Source of the DNA: CADEFX01 sp963806735
Lineage (GTDB): Bacteria; Pseudomonadota; Alphaproteobacteria; Rhizobiales; Hyphomicrobiaceae
Direction: 5' to 3'
Assembly: GCA_963806735.1 (NCBI GenBank)
Contig: CAWEBE010000039.1
Coordinates: 1-64,000, forward strand
DNA length: 64,000 nucleotides
The notes below the pieces were generated by a model that was not told the origin of the DNA, did no database searches, and was given only the letters and a program-made list of their open reading frames with translations. Both the position numbers and the translations under genes were made by a program. Position 1 is the stretch's first letter; every line of letters begins with the position of its first letter. Shown here one piece after another: positions 24,583-33,797 of the stretch.

Positions 24583-24923
24583 CGGCCCCGCAGTATCAAC
24601 CTCGCATGCGACCGTGTTCCTCGCTTCTGACGATCATCGTATATCACCGGCGATACTGCCGATTGATGGTGGTCTCCATACAAGCATCGGATAGGAATCG
24701 CTGCTGAGGCGGCCAGGACGACGCATCCGGCGCGACGCCTCACCAAACTCAATCCCGTCTGCACGCAAGGTGTTTTCGTGGCGCCGGAATTTGTCCTAAG
24801 CTTTGTCACTGCTCTCGGAGGCGAGGAACCGAAATGGGCTACCAGAAAATCGAAGTTCGGGACAACAGCACGCGCAACCACATCCGGGGGAGGTGAGCCT
24901 CGTTTTTAGCGCCCAGCGCCAGT

Positions 24924-24948
24924 GGAACCAACGCCAGGCTTCGACGTT
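24924..24948 (+). promoter_or_regulatory. EcfG-type promoter of response regulator
   Basis: GGAAC (24924-24928), 16 nt, CGTT (24945-24948), 36 nt before ATG 24985. Exact consensus. Confidence 0.65.
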
Positions 24949-24984
24949 AAGTGGCCGGTGGAACTCAGCAAAGCCTCAACAGAC

Positions 24985-25341
24985 ATGTCGTCGAGCTGGT
25001 CCCTTCTCGTGGTCGAGGACGAGCCGCTCATCGCCATGCTGCTGGTGGATCTGTTGGACGAGCTTGGGTGCACGGTCGCGGCCCAGGCGTACAGCGTGGC
25101 CGAGGGTCTCGACAGGGCCAATGACACTCCCTTCGATGCCGCCATCCTGGATGTGAACCTTCGAGGGCAGCCGGTCTGGCCCCTCGCCGACGCGCTGCAG
25201 GAAAAGGGGATTCGCTTTGTGCTGGCGACGGGCTACGACGGCCGCCAGACGCAGCGGCGCTACCCAAGCGCGGCCGTATTGGCAAAGCCCTATGCGCTGG
25301 AGAGCTTGCGGCAAGCCCTGGGCGCATTAAAGGGCATCTGA
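24985..25341 (+). CDS. Single-domain response regulator
   Basis: 118 residues, a stand-alone receiver domain: acidic pocket VVEDEP, phospho-acceptor Asp in AAILDVNLRG, Thr in VLATGYD, Lys in VLAKPY. There is no output domain, so it may act as a phosphate sink or shuttle, as in many alphaproteobacterial stress phosphorelays. Convergent with the hybrid kinase, whose stop is at 25348. An upstream GTG at 24922 overlaps the promoter and is unlikely. Confidence 0.87.
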   Translation: MSSSWSLLVVEDEPLIAMLLVDLLDELGCTVAAQAYSVAEGLDRANDTPFDAAILDVNLRGQPVWPLADALQEKGIRFVLATGYDGRQTQRRYPSAAVLAKPYALESLRQALGALKGI

Positions 25342-25347
25342 GCTGTC

Positions 25348-27073
25348 CTAGCCAACGCCGGGCTTGCGCCGAATAGGAATGACGTTCTCAAGGTTTGGGG
25401 CCTCTGGGGCTCGCAGCACCTCCTGCACCTTGTGCGCCAATTCGGTCACCGTGAAGGGTTTTGAGAGCACATGCTGGCGGTTGATTGCTTCGCCTGCCTC
25501 GGCAACGTACCCGGTCATAAAGAGAATGCGGAGTTCCGGACGCTTCGCGAGGGCAAGCCGCGCGACTTCTGGACCTTGTACTTCCGGCATGATCACATCG
25601 ATCAACAAGACATCGATGCTTTCGCGTCCGCCGAGTATGGCGAGGGCTGCATGCCCTCCGTCAGCAACCCGAACCTCGTAGCCGAGGCTCTCCAAGCAGG
25701 AAACGGTAAAGGCGCGCACGTCGGGGTCATCGTCGACGACGAGAACGCTGGCAGCGCCCGAGGAAGGTAGCTGCTCCAGCACATTCTCAGCGGTCTGGCG
25801 CCCTTCGGCTGCAGCCGCCCGCGGCAGGTAGATCCGGATGGTGGTACCTTTGCCAACGTGGCTCTCGATGTCCACGTGACCACCCAGTTGCCGAGTGACC
25901 CCATAGACTTGGCTAAGGCCGAGGCCTGTGCCGGCTCCAGGTGGTTTGGTCGTAAAGAACGGCTCGAACGCCTTAGCCTTCACCTCGTCAGGCATGCCAG
26001 TTCCGGTATCGCTGACTGTCACACTCGCGAAATCGCCGGCCAAGCCAAGTGCTCGCGGCCGAGCGGGATCATCGTGCCCCGAATTTTTTGTCGCAATGCG
26101 CAGTAAGCCACCCTCGGGCATCGCGTCCCGCGCGTTCAGCGCCAGATTGAGGATGATCAGCTCGACCTGACCCGCATCGACCATCGCCGGCCAGAGTCCG
26201 GGTTGCAATGAGGTCTCGATGCGCACCGTGGCTCCAATGGAGCGCACCAGCAGATCTCCCATGCCGGAAACAAGGGCGTTTAGATCGGTGGGCTCGGCTT
26301 GCATATGTTGTTTGCGGGCAAATGCGAGAAGCTGGGCGGTCAACTTCGCCCCGCGCTGGGCGGCTTGCAGTGCGCCCGAAAGCCATCGGGCAATCTTCTC
26401 GTCCTGCACCCGCCTGATGGCCAGATCGAGGTTGCCGATTACGGCGGTCAGGAGGTTGTTGAAGTCGTGAGCGATGCCGCCAGTCATCTGGCCCACCGCC
26501 TCCATCTTTTGCGCTTGTTGCAGCGCGGTTTCGGCTTGCTTTCGCTCCACCATCTCCGCGCGTAGCCGTTTGTTGGTCCCCAGTAGCTGCCGGGTGCGGT
26601 CGTGCACAAGCTTTTCCAAATGCTCAGCAGCCTGCTCTCGCGCAACCAAATGGCCGCGCACCTCGTACTGACGCCGGCGCGCGCGCAGACCAGCTTTGAC
26701 AGCGCTGATCATCGACACCGCCGAGAGCGGACGCTCGAGCAGTGAAACGTTGCCCAAGAACCTGCATGAGTTCGAGCCGATAGGCGTGGAGGCGACGTGA
26801 CACCTGCTGGCTGGTCAGGATGAGAAGTGGGAAATCCGACCACGGCGGCTGTGCGTCGAGCCACCTCCGCAGGTCCTCGGATCTTTCACCGGCGAAGGCT
26901 TCCTCGGCCACCAGCGCGACGCCGGCTCCCGCCCGAAGGCGAGACACCAAGTCCGCCATGCCGGCGCAAACAGCGCTTTCAAGCCCCGCCGCTCGCAGCT
27001 GCTGCTCCGCCGCCACAGCATCGCGCCCGGTCGGTGCGAGGATCAGGACGAGCTCGCTCGCGCTTTCAGGCAT
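25348..27073 (-). pseudogene. Hybrid histidine kinase, frameshifted
   Basis: Start ATG 27073 overlaps the end of kaiC by 8 nt. The first ~106 codons form a receiver-like N-terminal domain (LVLILAPTGRDAVAAEQQL ... LLILTSQQVSRRLHAYRLEL). After one extra G in the GGG at 26753-26755 the frame changes and the rest continues as GNVSLLERPLSAVSMISA, then a coiled coil, HisKA (GGIAHDFNNLL, phospho-His), HATPase (NLALNARDAMPEGG, DTGTGMP, GTGLGLSQVYG) and a C-terminal receiver (VVDDDP, LLIDVIMPE, LSKPF). Removing one base restores a ~575-residue kinase. If the shift is real, a shorter 469-residue kinase could still start at 26757. Confidence 0.82.
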
Positions 27074-28562
27074 TGCCGTTGTGCTCTGGCAATAAGGGCT
27101 TGGCATTGCCAGTGTACGTTGGTGTTCCTGTGAAGATACCGCGAAAATCTGTCAGGGGCGGTCCGAGCTGCAATCCACCCGAACCCAGCCGAAATTCACG
27201 GATCTTGGTCTCGTGCAACCCGCTTCTCTTTTTCACGACGGATATTGCCCGCCGCACCTCGCCCTCGGCTTCGAAGTAGCGGAGCATGACAACGGTATCA
27301 CTCAGATAGCTGATATCGAGCGGGGTTTGCATGGGGCCCATGAGCCCATGCTGCGCGAGGACGAGGATGGTCACAACGCCGAGCTGGTTGAGGTAGCTCA
27401 GCAGCTCGTGCATCTGGAGCACCAGGAAGCGCTCATCGGGCATCGCGTTCAGGTAACCATTAAGGGTGTCGATCACGATCACCCGCGCGTGCTTCTGCTC
27501 CACGGCAGCGCGGACCCGTGAGACAAACTCGCCCGGCGACATCTCTGCCGGGTCGATCTGTTGGATATTGATGCGCCCGGTTTCGACGAAATTGCGAAGC
27601 GGAATATTAAGGGAGTCGCAGCGCGCATAGACCGTGCCGAGGCCTTCATCGAAGGCGAAGATCACGGCATGTTCACCGCGGTTCGCTGCCGCCACGGCGT
27701 AGGTCAAAGCGACCGTGGATTTTCCTACACCTGCACCTCCAATGAGGAGAGCACTCGTGCCGCGATGCAGACCGCCGCCCAGAAGAGCGTCAAACTCTGT
27801 GCTGCCACTGGGCGTGGGCTCGCCATGGAACTCTTTGTGGTGCTCTGCGGCGACCAGGCGAGGGTAGATGGAAAGGCCACCGTGCTCGATGGTGAAGTCA
27901 TGGAACCCGCCACGAAAGGCGATGCCCCGCATCTTCGACACGCGCAGCCGCCTGCGTTCGGCACCATAGTCGAGCGCGAGTTGCTCCAGCAGGATCACGC
28001 CGTGAGAGATGGAGTGCAGCTGCAGGTCATCGGCATGCGAGGAGAGATCGTCGAGGAGCAGGACGGTGCATTTGCGGCCGGAGAAAAAGTGCTTCAATGC
28101 GAGAATCTGGCGCCGATATCGCAGCGAACTCTGCGCCAGGAGCCGCATTTCAGAAAGGCTGTCGAATACGACGCGGCTTGGTTCGATCTCGCGCACTTGA
28201 TCGAAAATCAATTTCGTCGTCTCGCTCAGCTCGGTCTCTACCGGATGAAACAGGGTCAGCTCCTGATCGGGGCCGACGCTGGCTTCCGGAGGCACCAGCT
28301 GGAAGATGTCCACATTCTCCAGCGACCAGCCGTGGCGCGCGGCGACGAGGCGCAGCTCCGTCTCGCTTTCCGACAGGGTGATATAAAGGCCCTTCTCGCC
28401 CCTCTTGATCCCGTCCAGAAGAAAGTGGAGCCCAAGCGTCGTCTTGCCGGTTCCTGGGCGCCCCTCCACCAGATACAAACAGTCGGGATCGAGGCCGCCA
28501 CCGAGAATGTCGTCGAGGCCGGAAAGTCCCGTCGATACCCGCGGCCGCTCAGAAAGGCTCAT
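27066..28562 (-). CDS. kaiC: KaiC-like ATPase with two RecA domains
   Basis: 498 residues, close to cyanobacterial KaiC (519). CI domain: Walker A GRPGTGKT (34-41), ITLSESE with catalytic Glu. CII domain: Walker A GGAGVGKS (275-282), FAFDEG, then GLMGP and ISYLSDTVVML. At the phospho-site pair of cyanobacterial KaiC (Ser-Thr) this protein has Ser418-Tyr419. There is no KaiA or KaiB in the window. Its stop overlaps the ATG of the hybrid kinase, so kinase and KaiC are co-translated and probably act in one signalling pathway. An EcfG-type promoter lies 157 nt upstream. Confidence 0.88.
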   Translation of the reverse strand: MSLSERPRVSTGLSGLDDILGGGLDPDCLYLVEGRPGTGKTTLGLHFLLDGIKRGEKGLYITLSESETELRLVAARHGWSLENVDIFQLVPPEASVGPDQELTLFHPVETELSETTKLIFDQVREIEPSRVVFDSLSEMRLLAQSSLRYRRQILALKHFFSGRKCTVLLLDDLSSHADDLQLHSISHGVILLEQLALDYGAERRRLRVSKMRGIAFRGGFHDFTIEHGGLSIYPRLVAAEHHKEFHGEPTPSGSTEFDALLGGGLHRGTSALLIGGAGVGKSTVALTYAVAAANRGEHAVIFAFDEGLGTVYARCDSLNIPLRNFVETGRINIQQIDPAEMSPGEFVSRVRAAVEQKHARVIVIDTLNGYLNAMPDERFLVLQMHELLSYLNQLGVVTILVLAQHGLMGPMQTPLDISYLSDTVVMLRYFEAEGEVRRAISVVKKRSGLHETKIREFRLGSGGLQLGPPLTDFRGIFTGTPTYTGNAKPLLPEHNGNA

Positions 28563-28631
28563 GGACGCTCACCTATCGTCAGTTGACGGTCTATCCGAGC
28601 AACCCACGACCAGTGATATTATGTGGGGGTG

Positions 28632-28682
28632 GATAGCCGGTCGAGGCCCCGTCGCTACAGCGAAAGTCTTGACGTCTGCGCC
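28632..28682 (-). pseudogene. 5' end relic of the SDR gene
   Basis: Matches the first ~17 codons of the SDR at 57634-58425: an ATG at 28680-28682 gives MAQTSRLSL and then a stop because of a small indel (intact gene: MAHTSRPLAVV). The homology continues upstream into the promoter region. Confidence 0.75.
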
Positions 28683-28815
28683 ATACCGAGCTCCGTTGCA
28701 GGCATTGTCCGTCCTTCAGAACGAGCGGGTGGTGCGGCCGTTCCCGCGATCTCCCTCGCTTTCGTGGACCGGAGCCTGACGAGGATCACTCCGCGCCTGC
28801 GGTCACGGCCGAACG
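28683..28815 (-). repeat. Duplicated promoter region, copy of 58426-58560
   Basis: About 130 bases are closely similar to the region upstream of the SDR gene at 58425, including the complete EcfG motif. The copy now lies upstream of kaiC. Confidence 0.75.
28720..28744 (-). promoter_or_regulatory. EcfG-type promoter, probable kaiC promoter
   Basis: Minus strand GGAAC (28740-28744), 16 nt, CGTT (28720-28723). Exact consensus, retained inside the duplicated SDR promoter and facing kaiC (start 28562). Confidence 0.6.
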
Positions 28816-28845
28816 ATAGGTTCATACCGTGTGGCGAGTGCGAGA

Positions 28846-29409
28846 CTATCGCTTACGCCTCGTCTTGTGTTCTTCCTTGTGGTCCTCGTCGTCATCATCA
28901 TCGTTTTCGTCGCGACCGCTTTTCTGGCCTTCAGCCCGCTCGTTGATATCGCTGGTGGCTAGCTCGGTCAGCTTCTCATCGGCGGCTTTCTCCTCCTCCA
29001 GAGTTTCCTCCAGCAGCTCGACTGCATCATCAAGGTCCAACTGCTCGGCCCAAGCGCACAGCGTGCCGTAGCGGGCCATTTCATAGTGCTCGACGGCCTG
29101 GGCACAGCCGATCAAACCGGCATCGAGAACGTCAGGGCTGCTGGCCTCGCTCATCAGCTCTTCCGTTTCTTCGACCAAGCCCTTCAGCGCCGGACACTCT
29201 TTGCCTGCGGGTTTCTGACCCAAAATCTTGAACACCTTGTCCAACCGCTTGACGTGCTCTTCGGTCTCTTGCGCATGCTCGGTGAAAGCGGATTTGAGGT
29301 CATCGGATTTGGCCTTCTTGGCCATCTTGGGCAAAGCTTTGAGAATCGCGTTCTCGGCGAAGTACACGTCCTTCAGGGTTTCAACGAAGAGGTCGTTGAG
29401 TGTCTGCAT
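28846..29409 (-). CDS. YciE/YciF ferritin-like protein (DUF892), copy 2
   Basis: 187 residues. DUF892 motifs: LFVETLKDVYFAENAILKA, AQETEEHVKRLDKVFK, AGLIGCAQAVEHYEMARYGT, EEEKAADEKLTELA. It differs from the other copies by a ~30-residue highly charged tail (DENDDDDDEDHKEEHK). ATG 29409 has AAAGGA upstream; an ATG at 29436 lies beyond it. It is the last gene of the minus-strand cassette PepSY-like, 17M-like, DUF892. Confidence 0.88.
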   Translation of the reverse strand: MQTLNDLFVETLKDVYFAENAILKALPKMAKKAKSDDLKSAFTEHAQETEEHVKRLDKVFKILGQKPAGKECPALKGLVEETEELMSEASSPDVLDAGLIGCAQAVEHYEMARYGTLCAWAEQLDLDDAVELLEETLEEEKAADEKLTELATSDINERAEGQKSGRDENDDDDDEDHKEEHKTRRKR

Positions 29410-29443
29410 GGCTGGGTCCTTTACGGGAGCATCCAAAATGAAA

Positions 29444-29466
29444 CTGCCGGTCGATAAGACCGGCAG
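29444..29466 (-). terminator. Hairpin between 17M-like and DUF892 genes
   Basis: Perfect 9-bp stem CTGCCGGTC / GACCGGCAG with a GATAA loop. On the minus strand it is followed by TTTCATTTT, so it may attenuate read-through into the DUF892 gene. Confidence 0.65.
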
Positions 29467-29474
29467 GTAAGGCG

Positions 29475-30053
29475 TTATCGCCTGTAGCGGTCGCGCTCCG
29501 CCCGCACTTGGTCGCGTGTATACCCGGCCGCAGAGGGGTCGTAGGCTTGCCAGCCTTCTTCGGTGTAGGACCGACGGCGGGCGGGGATATCGACCGGATC
29601 GTGGCGGTTGAGGATGTCGCGTACCAGGCCGGCGCGATCATCGGCAGCCTGCACCGTGACCAAGGTGCCGCCGCGGCGTACACCCTCGGCGTAGACGTGC
29701 GCATCCTCTTCGCTGACGCCATAATCGGTCAGGGCCCCAAGCAGGCCACCGGCGGCCGCACCAGCGACGGTGCCGGCAAGCGTCGTTGCGAGCACGCCGG
29801 CAGCCACCAGTGGGCCTAAGCCGGGAATAGCGATCACACCAAGGGCGGTCAGAAGGCCCGTGCCGGCGCCAGCCAGGGCGCCGACCGAGGCGCCGGTTGC
29901 GGCGCCCGAGGCCTCATCGACGAGCTCCCCATTGTCGCGGTATCGAGACACGATGCTGACATCGCCAGCCGCGAATCCGGCTGCTTCGAGATCGCGCACC
30001 GCGTGCTGGGCTTGCACATAGTCATCGTAGAGATGAGTGACCTTGGTTGTCAT
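29475..30053 (-). CDS. General stress protein 17M-like, copy 2
   Basis: 192 residues, paralogue of 20664-21248 with the same architecture: THLYDDYVQAQHAVRDLEAA and VSIVSRYRD, a Gly/Ala-rich membrane-inserting core (GAGTGLLTALGVIAIPGLG), then YGVSEEDAHVYAEGVRRGG and a C-terminal YDPSAAGYTRDQVRAERDRY. It starts 11 nt after the stop of the PepSY-like gene. Inferred to be an inner-membrane stress protein. Confidence 0.82.
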   Translation of the reverse strand: MTTKVTHLYDDYVQAQHAVRDLEAAGFAAGDVSIVSRYRDNGELVDEASGAATGASVGALAGAGTGLLTALGVIAIPGLGPLVAAGVLATTLAGTVAGAAAGGLLGALTDYGVSEEDAHVYAEGVRRGGTLVTVQAADDRAGLVRDILNRHDPVDIPARRRSYTEEGWQAYDPSAAGYTRDQVRAERDRYRR

Positions 30054-30064
30054 AGACGCTGTCC

Positions 30065-30355
30065 TTACTGATTGGTCGCCACGTTGCCCTGGAAATCCAA
30101 GGCCACGTTGACTTGCTTGTCGCCTTGCTTGGCCGTGCCACGCCAGATGCCCTGGTCGTCCTTTTTCAGGCTTTTGACCTCGGTAAACCCGGCCTTTTCG
30201 ATGCGCTCTTGCGCCTGAGCTTCCGTGAAGCTGTTGGCACCGGCGACAGGCGGCTGTTGGCTTGAAGGGGAGGGTGCTTGCGTGGTTTGCGCCGATGCCA
30301 GGCCGGACAGCAGGCAAAGGCCGACGACGATCAACGGCGCTTTCACAGAGCGCAT
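30065..30355 (-). CDS. PepSY-like small secreted protein, copy 3
   Basis: 96 residues: signal peptide (MRSVKAPLIVVGLCLLSGLASA), a short Thr/Pro/Ser linker, then ANSFTEAQAQERIEKAGF, LKKDDQGIWRGTA and QVNVALDFQGNV. It is the intact version of the broken gene at 11906-12195. First gene of the cassette with the 17M-like protein. GGAG precedes the ATG. In both copies the upstream region keeps GGAAC about 60 nt before the start, but the -10 partner is poor. Confidence 0.78.
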   Translation of the reverse strand: MRSVKAPLIVVGLCLLSGLASAQTTQAPSPSSQQPPVAGANSFTEAQAQERIEKAGFTEVKSLKKDDQGIWRGTAKQGDKQVNVALDFQGNVATNQ

Positions 30356-30656
30356 GGGCAGTCTCCTGGTGGATGAGCGGAAGCGAGTGACTGCTAAAGC
30401 GGAAGCCTGTTCGTTCGTTCCGCTTGCCGAAAAAGAATTCGCCTGCAAGTGACGCCGACCGCGCTGATGCGAAGAAGGCTCGTGCCCGACCGTTGAAGCC
30501 ATGGGCAAGAGCGATAGGTCGCGATTGGCAAGAAATTGTGCAGCCATTCGGCATCGATGCGCGTTGGTTTTAGGTTTAGGACGCCGTCGGAACTTCAAGG
30601 CACAAATCTAGCTCTGTGCCGGCTGGCTTTCCGCTTTATGAAAAGAACGCAAGCTC

Positions 30657-32558
30657 ATGCAGAATGGCGGGCAATGGGGCAGGGGCCTAAAGGCTGAACC
30701 CGAAGCCGATGCGGCCTTTCTCACCGAACTTACCGAACGTATGCAGCTCAGCAAGGATACCGACGAGCTGCTCTGGCAAGCGGTGAATGCTATCGCGCGG
30801 TATTTCGCTTTGACCCGATGTTTCTTCATTGAGATCGACGAACGCGCAGATACTTTCAGGGTGTACCGCGACTTCAGGCACGCTGATAGCCTGCGGTCCA
30901 CCGCAGGCACGTACTCCAATTCCGTTTGTCCTCCGCAGCTGATCTCCGCCCTGAAGGCGGAGCGGGTGGTGGCCATCGATGATACCGCTGCCGATGCTAT
31001 AACCGCCGCCTATTACTCGTCTGCCTATGCCCCCTTTGACGCGCGCGCCTTTGTGGCAGTTCCTCTGCTGCGCCGCGGTAGCCGGGTGGCCGCGCTCGGC
31101 GCGGCCCTGGAGGGCCCGCACACTTGGACCTCGCGCGAGACCAGTTTGCTTCACGCCTCAGCCGAGCATGTCTGGAATGCTCTGGAGGCGCGCCGCCTGG
31201 ATAGTCAACTGCGCGAAAGCGAGCTGCGCTTTAGAGGTTTGACCAGTCACGCCCCGGTCGGCATTTTCGAAACCGACGTTGGGGGCCAGTGCATCTTCGT
31301 CAACGAGAAATGGTGTGCACTGGCCGGGATGAATCCGGAGGCCGCGCGCGGAAATGGCTGGGTGACGGCAATTCATCATGCCGATCGCGAAGGTGTGTTC
31401 GCGGCATGGCGTGCGGCTACCGCTGCCGGGCGCGAGTTTTCGGACGAGTACCGATTCTGCACGCCTGATGGCAGGATTTCCTGGGTGCAAGGCAGTGCAA
31501 GTGCGTTGCGCAATCCTGCCGGCGTCATCGACGGATTCATCGGAACCGTCACGGACATTACCGAACAAAAATTGAGCGAGCAGCGCCTCGCCAATTCATC
31601 GCACAGGCTGCAGCTGGTGACTGATGCGCTGCCCGCCCTCATCTCCTACGTTGATGCGGATGGGCGCTACCAATTCACTAACCAGGCCTACGTTGACTGG
31701 TTTGGCCATGCCCGCGATGAAATCAATGGCAGGCACATGCGTGAAGTTTTGGGAGAGGAGGCATTCGCCTGTCTGCAGGCTCATGTCGAGCAGGCGCTGG
31801 CCGGCAGGCGCGTCCAGTTTGAGGCTGAGATTCCATACACGGATGCTGGTCTCAGGTTCGTTCATGCCGACTATGTCCCCGACGTCCAAGCTGACGGTAC
31901 GGTCGCGGGCTTTTATGCGCTGATTACCGACATCAGTCCACGCAAGCGTGCTGAAGAGCATACCCTGATGCTTCTGCGCGAGGTCAACCATCGCGCCAAG
32001 AACATGCTTTCAGTCGTGCAAGCACTTGCGCGTCAGACCGGACGAGATGTGGGTGCGAAGGCGTTTGCTGAGCGATTCTCAGCCCGATTATCCGGCCTCA
32101 GCGCTAGTCACGATCTATTGGTGTCGAGTGATTGGCGCGGCGTAGAGCTGGAGCAGCTCATCCGCTCTCAAGTATCGCTGCTAGGGGATATCGAGCGCTC
32201 GCGCATACTGATGGATGGCCCGCGCATTCGCCTGTCGGCTGCCGCGGCGCAGATCATTGGCATGGCCATGCACGAGCTCGCCGCCAATGCTGTCCGCTTT
32301 GGTGCCTTGTGCACGGAAACTGGCACCATTGGCATCAGCTGGGAGCTCGGAGACTCCCCCGCGCCGCGCTTTCGCATGGCCTGGGTCGAGCGCAGCAGCC
32401 CGCATGGCAGAGACCTGGGTGCCAAGGGCTTTGGCCATACCGGCATGATCCAAATGGTCGAACGAGGGCTGCACGCGAGCGTTAGCCTAGCGTACGCCCC
32501 TGCCGGCCTGGAGTGGCGCATGGAGGCCCCCGCGCGCTCATTGCTGGAGCAAGGCTGA
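30657..32558 (+). CDS. GAF-PAS-PAS HWE histidine kinase
   Basis: 633 residues, cytoplasmic sensor kinase. GAF-like domain about 30-180, PAS 1 about 190-305 (SHAPVGIFETDVGGQCIFVN, PAC end GFIGTVTDITEQK), PAS 2 about 315-425 (LPALISYVDADGRYQFTNQA, PAC end YALITDISPRKRAEEH). The kinase core has REVNHRAKNMLSVVQALARQ with phospho-His445 and the N-box MHELAANAVRFGAL, typical of HWE kinases, which often act in light or general-stress signalling upstream of PhyR/EcfG. No partner regulator lies directly downstream. Confidence 0.88.
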   Translation: MQNGGQWGRGLKAEPEADAAFLTELTERMQLSKDTDELLWQAVNAIARYFALTRCFFIEIDERADTFRVYRDFRHADSLRSTAGTYSNSVCPPQLISALKAERVVAIDDTAADAITAAYYSSAYAPFDARAFVAVPLLRRGSRVAALGAALEGPHTWTSRETSLLHASAEHVWNALEARRLDSQLRESELRFRGLTSHAPVGIFETDVGGQCIFVNEKWCALAGMNPEAARGNGWVTAIHHADREGVFAAWRAATAAGREFSDEYRFCTPDGRISWVQGSASALRNPAGVIDGFIGTVTDITEQKLSEQRLANSSHRLQLVTDALPALISYVDADGRYQFTNQAYVDWFGHARDEINGRHMREVLGEEAFACLQAHVEQALAGRRVQFEAEIPYTDAGLRFVHADYVPDVQADGTVAGFYALITDISPRKRAEEHTLMLLREVNHRAKNMLSVVQALARQTGRDVGAKAFAERFSARLSGLSASHDLLVSSDWRGVELEQLIRSQVSLLGDIERSRILMDGPRIRLSAAAAQIIGMAMHELAANAVRFGALCTETGTIGISWELGDSPAPRFRMAWVERSSPHGRDLGAKGFGHTGMIQMVERGLHASVSLAYAPAGLEWRMEAPARSLLEQG

Positions 32559-32756
32559 ACGCCGGAGGCGACATCTCGACTCTTCACAAAGCGCGACGTG
32601 TAGCGAGTGTTGTTCGCGCCCGAAGAATCCCAGTGAAGTAGGAGCGGTTGCGTGCCCGGATGCGGGTCGGGCTGTGACATTGCTTCGCCGGGCCGATTGT
32701 TGTCTTTGATTTACCTTTCAAGATCGTCGAGCGCGGGTTCGCTCCCGCCGACTAGA

Positions 32757-33152
32757 TCAGCCGACCGTAATACGGCGAGGCTTGGCTTCCTCGGCCTTGG
32801 GCAGCACCAAGGTTAAGATGCCGTCGTTCACTTCGGCGCTGATCTTTTCCTGATCAATCCGGTTCGATAGCGAGAAGCTGCGCCGGTAGTGGCCGATGTT
32901 GTATTCTGTATAAACCGGGCGCAGCCCTTCGTACTTCGAGAAGTCGATCTGGCCTTGGATCGTCAGTACGCCGTCTTCGACGCTGACATCGACCTTTCCC
33001 TTGTCGACACCGGGCATCTCAGCAACCAGCGTCAAGGCGTGCTCGGTCTCGAAGATGTCCGTAGTGGGCATGTAGACGCGTGCCGGGATGGTTGTCTCCT
33101 GTTTCTTCTCCAGCTCGCGCTTCTGATGGACTTGCAGCTCTTGCGGCGACAT
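32757..33152 (-). CDS. Hsp20 small heat-shock protein 1
   Basis: 131 residues with an alpha-crystallin domain: DIFETEHALTLVAEMPGVDK, VDVSVEDGVLTIQG, YRRSFSLSNRIDQEKISAEV, NDGILTLVLPKAE, KPRRITVG. It prevents aggregation of unfolding proteins in the cytoplasm. The C-terminal I-x-I/V anchor motif is present (ITV). It lies 30 nt downstream of a second hsp20 gene, so the pair forms an operon. Confidence 0.92.
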   Translation of the reverse strand: MSPQELQVHQKRELEKKQETTIPARVYMPTTDIFETEHALTLVAEMPGVDKGKVDVSVEDGVLTIQGQIDFSKYEGLRPVYTEYNIGHYRRSFSLSNRIDQEKISAEVNDGILTLVLPKAEEAKPRRITVG

Positions 33153-33182
33153 GTAGCGCCTCCGTCGTTGTCGGTACTAGAC

Positions 33183-33605
33183 TTAGCTGATGCTGATCGT
33201 ACGCGGCTTGTCGCTCTCGGCGCGCGGGATAAACAGTGCCAGCACGCCGTCGCGGTATTCGGCCTTGATGCGATCGGCGTCGATCTGGATTGGCACGGTC
33301 AGTGTGCGATCGAAGACGCCGGAATGGCGCTCGCGCCGATGCACGCTCGCGCCTTCTGCGTAAGTAATCGCTTTCTTGCCGCAGATACGGATGGTGTTGT
33401 CCTTGGCTTGGATCTCCAGCTCGCTCTTGTTGACACCAGCTAGCTCAAGGATGGCAACCAGATGATCGCCTTGCTGGAACACGTTGATGGGCGGGAACGC
33501 GCCCGTGCCGCCGGTCGAGCCGCGCAGCCAATCGCTTTCATGACGAGATTCAAGCGCTCTTTGAAACTCAAACAACGCGTCGAATGGGTCGTATCTGCCG
33601 ATCAT
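33183..33605 (-). CDS. Hsp20 small heat-shock protein 2
   Basis: 140 residues: N-terminal Phe-rich arm (MIGRYDPFDALFEFQRALES), alpha-crystallin domain (PPINVFQQGDHLVAILELAG, RRERHSGVFDRTLTVPIQID, YRDGVLALFIPRAE) and C-terminal ISIS. First gene of the two-gene hsp20 operon. The long leader to the CIRCE-like operator (about 190 nt) may also hold regulation such as an RNA thermometer; I cannot show that by eye. Confidence 0.92.
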   Translation of the reverse strand: MIGRYDPFDALFEFQRALESRHESDWLRGSTGGTGAFPPINVFQQGDHLVAILELAGVNKSELEIQAKDNTIRICGKKAITYAEGASVHRRERHSGVFDRTLTVPIQIDADRIKAEYRDGVLALFIPRAESDKPRTISIS

Positions 33606-33797
33606 GCGAGCCTCCCTAGGCTACAGAGGCGCGCAACGATGCCGCCGGCCGGCGTCTCATCGGAGCTTCGATACGGCAAGCCACAACACGGTTATGCAAA
33701 GCTCGAAACGTCATGCCCAACCTCCGTCTCAGGGGCCTACGATGCGTGCGTAAACGAAAGCCAGGCTTCCGTTTCAGCCGGCGATTTAGGAGAGGCT

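Noticed and set aside
27561..28586. 341-codon plus-strand frame opposite kaiC
   Set aside because: Shadow of kaiC, which has two Walker A motifs on the other strand.
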